Numbered from the stretch's first letter, positions 20,220 through 31,361 are shown. The stretch is DNA of 38,085 nucleotides from Diphasiastrum complanatum (GCA_029204225.1 MU835561.1:1-38085), one strand, 5' to 3'. Numbers and translations are program-made. The notes: a model not told the origin generated them from the sequence alone.

Positions 20220-20537
20220 CTGTAGATATACTTACAATGAGACAGAGAGAAGGCTAAACTTAAAGAAAATAAGGTCACATGGCAGTCTATACCCAACAAA
20301 CATTAAAAAATGAATGATGAACTGACACTAGAAAATCACCAGATTTCAAGTTCATCTAGTTCGATCTGATTATGAGCACAATGCAGTTGCTAGGTCCTCA
20401 GCCATACTAAAGCAGCAAAGAGCAATATCTAAATCTCACCAAAATTCCAGTACTCTATATATCACTTTCTCAAAAAAATTGAGAATAATGGCTGCAATAC
20501 ACAAAAGAAGCAATCTCTTCATACTAATAATATGAAC

Positions 20538-20679
20538 CTTAATTTCTGCACGAGAAAGCTCATGCCCAGCAAAATGACCCACACCAGACTTCTCAAATGA
20601 AAGAATATCATCTTGTGTCATATTTTTCACCTCCTTCGCGACCAATCCCATTGATTTCCCTAGCCTTTTTCCCAGAAGA
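20538..20679 (-). CDS. IleRS: IleRS exon, LGKRLGKSMG segment (most 5' exon found)
   Basis: This 142-bp exon has acceptor AG at 20680-20681 after a T-rich tract and donor GT at 20536-20537 (ATTAAG/GTTCAT). One base completes a split codon ending in T (probably Ser), followed by 47 codons beginning LLGKRLGKSMGLVAKEVKNM and continuing TQDDILSFEKSG to ELSRAEIK. This matches the family block after the anticodon-binding region. I could not place the exon that precedes it. A short stretch with a good donor at 20790 joins in a frame that does not match the family. Confidence 0.93.
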
Positions 20680-22380
20680 CTGCAAAAAGAGATATTGTTT
20701 GAATTTGCAGCCCTCAGAATTGAAGTGAACAAGAGAAATTATCAGTGTACTGAAGAATTCATAAAAAACAATGTCTTAACCTCAAATACCTGTGAATCAG
20801 CATAAAAGGCAACCTGCATCTAGAAACAATTATTCCATTCTAACATTGTTTTTCAGAAAAAATGCAAGCGTAGGAAGGCTTCTCACGAGCCCTAGCAGAT
20901 GATAGGCGAGTGTAGGTATTTGCACGTGTCTGTGTTCAGTTCTACATATAGTTTAAACATTGACAGACATGAGATAAAACTGGGAGCCCTTGAATTGAAC
21001 TTGTCCAAACATTTTTTTTCCAGGAATACCAACATGAGTGAAGTCTCAGCATACCACAATAAGTGATACTCTTGCTCATAGAACTCTTTAGATTATGTGA
21101 TCGCTAGTGATGGGAGTAGGACCCTGTAATTGCTAGCCATCCCAAAAACGTTACTGGAAATAACACATGTATAAAGCAGTGGTAGAGAGTCTTAAGTCAT
21201 GTATTTCATGAACGTCTCCGGCATGAATATGAGTATAGAGATATTCATAGTATGAATATCTTCCCACAAAGAATATATACTTGCCCTCATATTCATCTGC
21301 AAGAAATCTATATTTGTCCTCAGAGATCAAGACCAAGACATAGCACAAGAAGGTGGCACAATGACAAGCTACTAACTCAAGCAAGAGCTGGTTGGTGGGC
21401 AAGTGCTAAATAGCACTTGGTGCTAGCTTGTAGAATTACCAAACGCAGGCACGCCAATCGATCACATAGAATGTTATCAGTTGATAAAAAAGATTATGAA
21501 TCGCGAAAAATAGGCAGTAGAATTAACTGTAACTCACCAAAACCACATCCAGATCAAGGATGTGGATGTTGATAGGAGGATGATATTTGGTCAATACGTT
21601 AATCCCTGACCGTAAGTGCAAACTGAGGGAGTGGTGCCATACGGGCCATTCCCCGATCAAGAGCTTTTCCAAATGGATTGTTAATGATAGAAAACGGCTG
21701 GAGATGACCAACCATTGGCAGGAGGAATGCCAATCGCAATGGGTCACAACAAGTACTACAGGAGAATGGTGATAGTGGATCAATTGATGAAGAAAGGGAC
21801 TATGACAAGTTGATAGTGATGGCTAGAGTTCAAGTGCTGGAGGAGAAGATGCTCATGTGCCCTACAAAGTGCTCTGTATATTGAATCACTCAGAATGGTG
21901 ATACCCTGTACAAATACACAAAAATGAAGCAAGAGTAGAAAAAACAATCCACCACAATAACTCAAATAGTTTTGCTGGCAAGCTTGCTTACTGTAGATAA
22001 CGATATGCGATACTTCGAATATGGGTTTTCTTAGCGTCCATATGTCAACACGACAGCTGTTAGGTGCAATACAAACGTCTAATCATAGGAAATGCATTAA
22101 TGAAAAAGTTTCAAATAAAGACAAAACGGGAAAGATGTCTCCAAAACTAGCGGAAAGTGGAAGATCAATAAGTTAATGTCTTCATTTCAAAATCAATCAC
22201 TGTAAAGTAGAATAAAAGCACTGCATTACAAAAACTCTGCAGAAATATGAAAAAGATCAAGTGCTAAAGATTTGAAGAAACTAAAAGTATGGAAACTGTC
22301 TACTGCGACTACAAAAAAGAAAGAATGCAGAAACTATACCAAAAGATCCAAGAATAGACAGTTGAGGCTCGGTACACTCA
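20680..22380. other. Upstream IleRS intron, no gene recognised
   Basis: A good splice donor lies at 20788-20789, but the segment before it does not read as IleRS in the required frame. The region 21540-21860 has open stretches on both strands (plus strand: SGSIDEERDYDKLIVMARVQ) that I cannot assign. Nothing else is supported. Confidence 0.5.
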
Positions 22381-23039
22381 ACTTACAAAATCTGACTGGG
22401 ACAGATTTTCACATTTACAGGTTTCCATGCTATCACGGATGATACGTGGCAGACCCTCCATTCCTCACCAGATTCTTGTGGCCGATTTTGTTGTGCCCCA
22501 TCCATTTTGAGACTATTTTTAGGCTGATCTTCTATAGAGAGAGACTCATAACATTTGCATGGACATATGGACAATGGTGGCAGCAGCCTGCAGGTATCCC
22601 TTCTTAGCTCTCTCATCATTTAAAGAACGTCATGTGCAGGCACTTATGTCGGTATTTCCAAGCATCACATGTTCTAGCTTCAGTTGGCACTTCTGTAACA
22701 TGACTTCTGGAGGGGTTTCACTTATAAGGTGGAGATAGGGCATTTTCAACAAATTCCTCAAAAGTGGTAGTTTTGTCAATTGCGTACCATGGGACAGGTT
22801 GAGATAGAATAGTTTTTCATTTTTCGATACCCTATCTACTACAAGATTAGGGGTGGACATTATTGTCTCTTTTGAGATCTGTGTATTACACTTCGTTCCC
22901 TAATATTATGAGGACCAAAGATGCACTTATGATACATGAGATGTTTTGCAATGTAAATGGACGTGGCGAATGTTATAAGCCGAGTCCATAACTCTCCTCG
23001 ACACAAAAAAAAGACCCAACTGCCGAAAAGAAACTGGAT

Positions 23040-23872
23040 CAAACAGCAGCAAGCCCTGGTGCATCAACAACTAGAGCAACATCTGATGTAGAGAAATCAA
23101 CAAGTGCAGCAAGAGCACGATCCTGATTCGCAAGACGACCATCCCACTGGACCAAAAACTGAATCTGTTGGCAACGTCGACTACGGTGAAGGCGAACTTG
23201 GTGAATGGCTGGTAAGAAAGAGAATAGCTCAGGATCAGCATTGTGGCGACGAAGGCAACATCTCGGCCGCGTCATCTGAAACCAAGCAATATGGAACAAC
23301 CAGGAATGCCAAGGAACCAGAAGAAGATCAAGCAGCAACCAGGAATGCCAAGGTATCCGTAATGCCCAAGATAGTAGAGGATCAGCCCAAAAGATAGGGA
23401 CATCATACCAAGGTATCCAAAAAGCCCGAGAAGGTAGAACTTCATCAGCAACGGGAAGCCAATAAGGAAACTGGAAAAGAGATGGACACTCATCGCGAAT
23501 AGCCGCATCATACACGTAACCATCAACCATATGTGCAAACTCAGCGATATAGGTGCCCCAAGAAAAGATGGCAGCATCGGAAGACCAGCACCAAGGAGTA
23601 GGAACATAAGCAAGATGACAGGCACGCTGTAATAGCATGGAAAAGCAGGCGATATGCCAGGAAACATGGAGCATAAAGAGATCATCCTGACAAAGGATAG
23701 CTAAAATGGAGAAATGTGCACCAGCATGGTCAAAAGCCGAAGTACCTTTCCGGTACTCAATGTCATAATGAAATATCACGAGAAGAGCAGCAGAAGGTCC
23801 AAGAAATCAATGCATCATCTAAAAAGACATGATGCATCAAAACAGTAGCAACAAATCTAGAAATAGTAGAGG
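23040..23872 (-). pseudogene. Gypsy RNase H end and degenerate downstream region
   Basis: The minus-strand frame of 246 codons begins HYDIEYRKGTS near 23770, the motif that closes RNase H in gypsy polymerases (Y.IEYR.G..N.ADALSR), here with the ADALSR part altered. The following FSILAILCQDDLFMLHVSW could begin the integrase spacer. I see no HHCC or D,D,E integrase core. Near the end QFLVQWDGR resembles the start of a chromodomain. Several short Pro/Trp-rich repeats lie between. Confidence 0.5.
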
Positions 23873-24349
23873 TGTTACGGCCATATTCGGTTAAGGACCT
23901 GGAATAGTCCTAATATGGTAGACCGGCCCTCCAGTGTTCGAGTTTATTGGTCACGCCTAGATTTTATTCCACGTCGAGGCCTGTTGGTGATTAGTAAGCT
24001 TGAGAGGACCCAAACACTCTAATTGAGACATATGGAGTAGTGCATGTACCTGTGACTGATATAGGCAGGAGGTATGCATGAAGAGCTGTGACCTATTTAT
24101 AGTTGACCTGCATGGGGATTGCATGTGCTCATGCATAAGATCCTACTCTCTATATATTGAGGTAGTGATTATTCCGTCGACGACTTGGTCTAGGTTACCT
24201 GATGAGCTCTTCTCCTCTTGCTGCCACATTGGGCTAGATCCAGGAGGATTCTCCAGGAGGGATCTAGGTTTGGTTGGGTGGTTTTGCTCCACAATCTCTC
24301 TTGTGTTTTCCTATCCTCATCTTAGGGGTTTTCCCTAGTGGTCTTTACA
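23873..24349 (+). repeat. 5' LTR of LARD-like element
   Basis: It starts TGTTACGG and ends TTTACA, immediately 5' of the primer binding site. TATA-like stretches (CTATTTATAG near 24090, CTATATATTG near 24150) are candidates for its promoter. Confidence 0.8.
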
Positions 24350-24350
24350 T

Positions 24351-24362
24351 TGGTATCAGAGC
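24351..24362 (+). other. Primer binding site of LARD-like element
   Basis: TGGTATCAGAGC is complementary to the 3' end of initiator tRNA-Met and lies two bases after the LTR end. Confidence 0.9.
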
Positions 24363-27300
24363 CCGGCTAAGATGCAATTTTGGATGGGATGGAGAGAAGC
24401 TCTACATCAAATCGGAATTGGAACGCACTTGGATTCACATCCCAGATGGAGTGCTGTTTTTTCAAGGGAATTGGGTTTGGATTCACTAATTCTTGTTGGA
24501 AGCATGCTTTTCAAACTTGGTGGTAGAGTGCTCTTCTCCTTGTTTGATTTTGTTAGAGATGCTATGAATTAGTGTGAAATTCATTCTTATTTTCTGAAGC
24601 CTTGAAAATTTTCCATTTGAAGTAGAATGATCTACATGTGTAGATCCACTTTCTTGTTCAAATCTGTTTTTTTAGATGAATGATTTGCATGAGTCCATAA
24701 TGGTTTGGACAGTTTGATTCAGATTGGGCAGCAAGATGTTTATTGATGAATTGACATGGAATCGATTTATCCTGCATAAATAAACTAATTGCTACTGGAA
24801 ATCTTGAATTTTTTGGTTTGCATGTGAGGAATTAAGGTTTTATATGTTAATCCTCTTGTATTTTATGCAAACTGGAAACTGAAACCATGGAATGGATTTG
24901 GGAATAGTAGATTCTCTAGAAAAGCATATTAGGACTTGGAAGAAAGTGTAGCATGCAGATAAACCCTGTGAAACCTTCCTTGCATGGATGCTTGTCAATG
25001 GTTGAAAGAATGTAGAACTGTAAAATCTACAATAATTCTTTTTCTTGTCAATGTGACATTGATGCATGTTTCTGGAACCTCTATTTGTTGAAGAGGGAAG
25101 CTGCAGAGAGTCACATTTGTACAAGCAAGCCTGTGGAGGAAGAGAGCGCAAGCTATCCAGAATGTTGGTTGTTGAGGGCAGTCGGATTGAGACCAGAAGA
25201 ATCCGTTTTTTTCTTGCTGACTGAGTCAAGTTGCTACTGGCTGATCTTGAGGGCAGGAATAGAGGTCGCAAAGAAGCTTAGTATATAGTTTCTAATCGCA
25301 CTGTCAGAACCTCTGTTGAGTCTGGTTGAAACCCAGAACAGCCCTGAAGGTAAATGTTTGTGGCAATCTTTTGCTCGCTGCTGAGAAGGCGTTGAGTGAC
25401 TCGTTTTGGTGTGATCCTGCTGTAACACCCGTTCTGAAATTTGAGCACACGAGTTTTGAACGACTTGATGGCTGCTGAGACAGCGTGGGCAGTTTGCTGT
25501 TCATTAGGCATGGAAGCCATTGATTGAGAGGCTTTGAGGTCTTCATCCGAGTTGTTCATTCGCGCCATCTGACCGTGTTGTCAAAAAATGTTGCTTGAAG
25601 GTAAGCTGGTGTAGCGCTGGGGGAGGGCCGAGTTGAAGTGCGAGCTTGCAGTTCCAACCTGCAGATGATCTTCCTCTTTCTCTCTCTCGCTTTTGATCAG
25701 CCTCTTTTTCCCTCGATGCATCCTGGCGGCTGTTGCTCGACTTCTAACCTTTCTTCCTTTTGCAAACCTTAGGGTTTTCTGGGCATGCGTGACTTTTTAA
25801 GGTCTATGCTTTTTTGGCATGCATGGGTTTGCCGGTTAAAAAGGATCCTATGTTGGATATAGGATGGACAGATAATCTTTCTGATTTTCTGTTGATCAAA
25901 TCTAAAAGCAAAGGACTTTCTTGGAGAGAAAACTGATGGTATGGGATATCAGTGATTTCAAAGAGGAAATTCTTGTGTGAGAATAATCTGTAGACTAATG
26001 GTTAGTATTTACATTATTTGTAAATCTAATAGTTGAAACCATTGGTAAAGCCTATTTAGGGTATTTGGAGAGGTAATGAGATATAGATCTGGATCCCTCA
26101 ATGGTATCTCATAAATTCCAAATCGGAAAACCTTAAAAAGCTATTTCTCTCTTAATTTTAAACCTCTACTTTTTTAGAAATTTCTTATGTATGAGACAAT
26201 TGGATTGAGATTCATATGATTCCTTCCAGTGTAGAACTTGGTTCTGAAGGACTGTTTAAGTTATATGAATTCATGCTTCCACTTCAGTTTTGTGAATATA
26301 GCTCAGAATCGATTGATTTTTCAATTGATTAAGTGGAATTTAGACTTCTTGGACCCAATTTATTATCTCTATTAGATAGTTGATTATTGAGAGTAATGTT
26401 TCTATCACTCTAGATAAGATATTTAATGATTTTAAGGAAAAAGTCCGGTTTGTAATAGTATTGAATACTCATTACTGACTTTTTCAAATCTTTGATATCT
26501 TATACGTTGTATCCTGGAAACTTTTTAATCGAAATTTTGGAATTTCTTTTAAAAGGGGGAGAAGAAAATGATAGGAATAAGACTTTCATGGGATCAACCA
26601 GTTGCACAGATTTCTTTTGTGAAATCCAGTTTGTGTGCAATGGTAGAACTATCCAGTGTGAATAGAGAAAATCTCTAGTGATTACTTTGAATAATCTGGA
26701 ACTAGAGGAGTTTTGGGGATAATGAGCTGTGAGATATTCATGAATATGGGAAGTGTTGGTAAAGATTAAATTAAGATTCACTGATTGGCTACCAAGTACC
26801 ATTTAGTTATGGATTGGATCAGTGGAATAAAGCTTTAATCTTAACCTTATATCCAAAGATGTTTGTATAAGTCAGCCTAATCTTAGTTTGTGCACTAAGA
26901 TCTGAAGTAGGTTGAATGATTGAAGGAATTTTGTTGATAAAGGTATGATGGTTGGAAAACTTGTGATGTGGAGTTATTCACTTTAGAGATTTCCCATATA
27001 TGTTATTTACTCAAGAGAAATAGAAACTTCTGTAGCTGAGTCACAAGATTCTGAGTGAGATATGTGATAGTATAATTGAATTCTTCACCTAGACATTTAA
27101 GATTTTTAAATCATGAGCAATTAACTTGAGTAATTGATTTACTCTTGTGGAAGTTAATTGGTAAAATGGACAGTGTGAAGAGAATTCACCGAAAACTGTT
27201 TGTTTTGTGTGTATTGCTTGTAAGACACATAATTTATGAGTCATTTAGATTCATCGAGAAATTGTGTGAAGAGGATACTGATTTCTTGGATGAGTATTTC

Positions 27301-27651
27301 TCAGGTATCCCTGTGAGCTCAATTGGATACCGGATCCTAATGGTGCCAAGAATGGTAACCTGAATTTTGAGAATTCAGTAGAACTTTGTAATCTCTAAAT
27401 GTTGTACTAGGAAATTGTATAAAGTTGATATTATTAAAGATGAATGTTATAATAGTCTTTAATTTCTTAATTGATTGTAAAATTTGGAACTCATAATCTG
27501 ATAAGAATCGACTTGGAAGAATATTCTTGGAATCCAATGATTTTTCTTGTGGAAAAGATTTCAAAGTGATTCTTATATTTCATGAGTTGTATGTTGTACA
27601 TATACTCCAGTGTTTTTCTATGATTAAGTATGATTTTGGAATCCTGTAAAT

Positions 27652-27702
27652 TATGATTGACAAATCATAAGATTCTAAATGTTTATGATTGACGAATCAT
27701 AA
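27652..27702. repeat. Two tandem small hairpins in LARD-like internal region
   Basis: TATGATTGACAAATCATA and, about 33 bp on, TATGATTGACGAATCATA each form a 7-bp stem (TATGATT/AATCATA). Their function is unknown. Confidence 0.75.
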
Positions 27703-28464
27703 ACTGATATTATTTGAAGATTATAAGGAAATGTGAAGATTCTTAAGATAACGAGTAATTCTTGATCAATTGGGTGAGTCGAGGATTTAGATCTGTTATT
27801 TGAACTCTAAATTCCTTTACTCCAGTGCATACTTGAGATTGTATGAATCTCACAGGCATTTTCATTAAGTAATTACTTACTTATGAGGAATTTGCTTATC
27901 TTTCATATTGTAGTTAATAAGTCCTTGTGTGTAAAGTTCAGTCTATATCTCCAGATTTATAGGAGACAGATATATCTATTAAGATACGGATAGTTGCTGA
28001 TTTCTTGCATATGATGCTAGAAATGGGGCTGTTAACTCATTAGAGTAACTGCAATACTCTGGTTTGAGTTATAATTGTCTGAGACTTGATGGATCTCCTA
28101 GAGATTTTAGATGACTGAATTGTGGTATTTTAGAATATTTTGATATTCTTAAAATATTTGTACCAAAAAGCATTATTTTCTACAAGAAATTGAAATGGAA
28201 TTGCTTTAGCTTTTGAATTTGATCTCTGAAATGAAGAAGTTAATTCACCCAGTGGTTCATGTAATTAGGATTACATGAAGGTGATGAACTTTTGTTTTGG
28301 AGTAGATCAACCCATTTGGAGAATTTATAGTTTAGCGTATCTTTTGGAATTTGAATTAGTATTCATGAGTAGAGGCAAACAATTTAGATATTGTTGCATC
28401 TATGAGTACTTATTCAGATGGAAAGATCAGACTAAGAATAATGGATCATGGGTAAGATTTGAAG

Positions 28465-28603
28465 CTGGAATAGTCCTAATATGGTAGACCGGCCCTCCAG
28501 TGTTCGAGTTTATTGGTCACGCCTAGATTTTATTCCACGTCGAGGCCTGTTGGTGATTAGTAAGCTTGAGAGGACCCAGACACTCTAATTGAGACATGGA
28601 GTA
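28465..28603 (+). repeat. Truncated 3' LTR of LARD-like element
   Basis: It matches 23899-24039 with one A/G difference and a 2-bp deletion. It lacks both ends of the LTR, so no target-site duplication can be read. Confidence 0.9.
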
Positions 28604-29218
28604 ACATATAAATACCCTAGATAAGTTATAGTGAGCATCTGGCAAATATCCTCGGATGGAAAATGTGTAACAGTAAGGGCCAAAGGCACATGAATCACGT
28701 AAGGAACCATAGAAATATCATGAGGCAAATCACAAACCTCATCCATGGAGTAAAGAGAAATAACATACAACCTGATCACCAATAGTGAGGGAACCATCAA
28801 ACGTGAACCCGTGAAGAACCCCACAGAAATCAGCAGGAACATCGGCCATAACGGACTCAAGAGATGGAGATATAGAGACCAACGGAGAAGATATTGCACC
28901 AACCACTGAACCAGGAGGGCTATCTGAGGTATGCACAAAAGTAATAGTAGAAATACCACCAAGGTATACGGCCTCAATATCAATGAAACCAGGAATGACC
29001 ACTGAATACGATATCTGTGAAATAAGGCATATAGGCGCAAGGCACACAACAACAACCTGTAAATCTGGAGCAACATCAACCTGAGGAAGAGGACCCACAG
29101 ATGGTGAAAGTGAAGCAACAACTGATGTACTCTGAATGGAAAGAAGAGCTGCATCCTGACCCTTCAGCAAGCTACGCATAAACTGCTTCTCGGTAACCAA
29201 CTGATAGTCACCCTGCTA
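28604..29218 (-). pseudogene. Gypsy element, region after protease
   Basis: The minus strand reads YQLVTEKQFMRSLLKGQDAA then LLSI, followed by a hydrophobic, Val/Ser-rich stretch to about 28740. The placement after the protease of the host element and the pattern LV...Q..R.L resemble the protease-RT connector of plant gypsy elements. I see no reverse transcriptase motif before the LARD-like element interrupts. Confidence 0.45.
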
Positions 29219-29587
29219 AGTTGTCTCCAAGGTATTGTGGTCCCTTTACCATCAGTAGGAGACTAGGCGAGGTCACCTATGAACTAGAACTCCCACACGA
29301 CAGTGAGGTTTTTCCAGTCTTTCATGTAAGTCAGTTACGAAAAGCCTTAGCCAGATCAGAAAATCTGGTAGGGGACAGTGTTCTAGTTTTCCCATTGGAT
29401 CCTCAGCAACCTCCACATGAACCAGAGGAGATTCTTGATAGTAGAAAGACGCAGACTCATCATACTCTATACCGAGAATATCTGGTTAAGTGGAATGATC
29501 AGCCTGTTGAGAATGCCACTTGGGAAAGAGGCAACGTCCTTCGCAAGATTTTTCCAGACTTTGTCTTAGAGGACCAAGACGGTTCTT
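29219..29587 (+). pseudogene. Chromovirus integrase C-terminal domain and chromodomain
   Basis: This intact frame is truncated at its 5' end: LSPRYCGPFTISRRLGEVTY, then ELELPHDSEVFPVFHVSQLR and an Arg/Glu-rich linker, closing with EEILDSRK ... REYLVKWNDQPVENATWE. These are the GPF/Y module (PFxI..R.G...Y.L.LP), the HPVFHVSQLK-like block and a chromodomain (YLVKW...P...ATWE), as in plant chromoviruses. Everything upstream of the integrase tail is missing. The stop lies just before the polypurine tract. Its junction at 29218 falls in minus-strand gypsy sequence. Confidence 0.92.
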
Positions 29588-29600
29588 AAGGGGAAGGGAG
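29588..29600 (+). other. Polypurine tract of chromovirus
   Basis: AAGGGGAAGGGAG lies between the integrase stop codon and the LTR start TGTTACGAG. Confidence 0.85.
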
Positions 29601-29957
29601 TGTTACGAGCTCGTAACCAGTGCCGAACCCTAGAGAACACAGATAGGTCAGATACCACAGTCAGGGTCGTGTCTAGCGTATACGACCAACAGGGCAAGAC
29701 AGTGTGAGTAGTGTGCCCCAGCACGGTCCATAGCCATGGCGGGCCTAACACAGTCTAGGGACCCTGTCAGCAGGATAGGGCCCCCAGTTGGGTCTCGACG
29801 TGCAGTCGGCCACGTCAGTGACACGTGGCCGACACTTGGCAGTTGCATGCTACCAGTCCTCACACTGAGCTAGGAGGGGCTTACTCTATATCAGGGAGTA
29901 GGCAAGGTTGGGTGGATCAGTTAGTGTTTGCCCTACTGTGGTGTTAGGATCTATTAC
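29601..29957 (+). repeat. 3' LTR of plus-strand chromovirus fragment
   Basis: It starts TGTTACGAG after the polypurine tract. The end is placed at CTATTACA (29957), because beyond it the minus strand resumes gypsy protease sequence. A TATA-like CTATATCA lies near 29885. No 5' LTR is present in the window. Confidence 0.7.
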
Positions 29958-31033
29958 AGATCCACAACAACAGTATCAAGTGAAGAGAACCAGTCTGCAC
30001 CAAAAATAATGTCATAGTGCTCCAGAGGAATGATGTAGAAATCTGCCTGACCAGAAAAATCACCAATGCGATAATCCAAGCCTTGAAACATCTGAGAACT
30101 GGGAAAAGAATGGGAACGAGCAACCTCAACACTGAGAGGCTGGGAAGCAGGAACAGGTGTAGCACGAATCCTGGTGGAAATGTAACTGCTAATAAATGAA
30201 TGTGTATTGCCTGTATCCACTAAAGCAATATACTCTCGCCCCGCATCTAGAATAATATGATCCACAAATGGAATAACATACGCAAGCATAATAACAGAAG
30301 CATGAATTGATAAGTTCTGGCCTAAATACGCATCTAGAAGAACCGCATACTCATCTAGATGGGTATCAACAAAATAAGCTAGTGAGTATACAATAGGACC
30401 ATCATGAAATGTATAACCATATGCCATATGGAGATCTACTGGAGTAGCCAAAGCATCTGAAAGAGCAACCGTAGATCTACGAATAATATCGAAATAAGGA
30501 GCATAGGCGACAACATCTATAGCATGGCACTCAGGAACATGAGTAGCATCAAAGTACTCAACAACAATATCAAAGCATGCAACAGCATCGACAATAGTAG
30601 CAAGGCATTCTATATCAGTATCAAAGCATGGAACAATATCGTAGCATGCAACACCATCGGTAGCACCATCAAAGCATGCAACGGCATCATCAATAGTATC
30701 ATAGCATGCTACATCAGTATCAAGGACCATATCAGCCGCAACCTGTATATGTGAATCAGCATCAATAGGAACCTGTATATGTGACTCTGACTCACTACGA
30801 AATACAATGACAAGCTCGAGTAGATCAATAACAATCTCAAGTAAATCAGGCAACTCGCTCACACTGTGTGATATAGAATCATCCTCATGTGTATCGCTAG
30901 CAATGTATAAATCAACCTCATGTGAATCACTAGAAATGTGTGACTCTATCTCTATTTGTCTTGAACAAGAAAATGGAACCTCGCATATGGAAGAATGCTC
31001 ACGAGGAGAATTCAAAAGGAGTAGAACTCTCAA
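29958..31033 (-). pseudogene. Gypsy gag-protease frame with retropepsin domain
   Basis: The minus-strand frame of about 355 codons ends in an aspartic protease: YIALVDTGNTHSFIS with catalytic DTG at 30209-30217, then a DYRIGDFSGQADFYIIPLEH block and DIIFGADWFSSLD, the usual G.DWL.....D end of plant gypsy proteases. The preceding 200 residues are acidic and contain many CYD/CFD repeats in place of a recognisable zinc knuckle. The protease cleaves Gag-Pol. The frame is cut at 29958 by the inserted chromovirus end. Confidence 0.8.
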
Positions 31034-31361
31034 GACCTATAATACCACTCGTAAGAGCGAGAGGAGGAACAAATACAGAATTATCATCGGAAAATATAAG
31101 GCGAAGCATAGGTAGAAAGTCATGCCACTCAGAGATAGGCGGAGGAGAATGGACATAGTCAAACCACTTCGACCTAGCAGAACCCTTTAAGAGAAAAATT
31201 GCATCAAGAATCTTATTAGGACCTGAACAAGTTGGCCGAGAAGTATCAAAGTGATACTGAAGATGTGTGAGCCATTTGTCGAACATATGTTCAGATGGCA
31301 TATCACTATTAAAAACAAATACATAATCTAAAGGGGATAGAGATCGAAAATCAGAAGTCAT
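31017..31361 (-). pseudogene. Gypsy gag, N-terminal part
   Basis: It starts at the ATG at 31361 (MTSDFRSLSPLDYVF). It contains MFDKWLTHLQYHFDT, an AIFLLKGSARSKWFDYV block and SEWHDFLPMLRLIF, matching the gag pattern W...L...F, A...L.G.A..W, W..F...F. It passes into the protease frame by a frameshift near 31020. An open stretch upstream of this ATG is AT-rich leader and not gag-like. Confidence 0.65.

Larger units (their letters stand above)
170..20679 (-). other. IleRS: Cytosolic-type isoleucyl-tRNA synthetase gene, 3' half (seven exons, partial at both ends)
   Basis: The gene encodes the enzyme that charges tRNA-Ile with isoleucine in the cytosol. The visible part is the C-terminal region after the anticodon-binding domain. 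Seven short exons on the minus strand join in phase without stops and read in the family order: LGKRLGKSMG, then VDAAGDGDVLVILDL, then VNRIQKLRKKAGLEPTD, then GSPLL, then ARPALFFDHDAIL, then LLSRD. I recognise these from plant and other eukaryotic cytosolic IleRS proteins. The catalytic HIGH and KMSKS regions belong to exons not seen here. Intron sizes are 413, 5305, 171, 13514, 113 and 318 bp; the two giant ones carry transposons. No exon is disrupted, so the gene is probably active. The last coding exon (about 30 residues expected) should lie left of the window. Confidence 0.92.
23873..28603 (+). mobile_element. Young LTR element without coding capacity (LARD-like)
   Basis: A 477-bp 5' LTR (23873-24349) is followed directly by a primer binding site (24351-24362) and about 4.1 kb of AT-rich internal sequence in which I find no gag or pol motif. 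A 139-bp stretch of the LTR recurs at 28465-28603 in the same orientation with one substitution and one 2-bp indel. The second LTR lacks its first 26 bp and everything after about position 167. An internal domain of this size without genes fits a large retrotransposon derivative moved by proteins from another element. A decayed autonomous element is the alternative. Confidence 0.75.

Noticed and set aside
22630-22860. Possible exon on the minus strand (VDRVSKNEKLFYLNLSHG)
   Set aside because: It matches no IleRS block or transposon motif I know, and no convincing splice borders frame it.
28585-29154. Hydrophobic Leu-rich frame that looks like a membrane protein
   Set aside because: It runs antisense or out of frame over the gypsy connector and the LTR edge, and the hydrophobic composition follows from the base composition.
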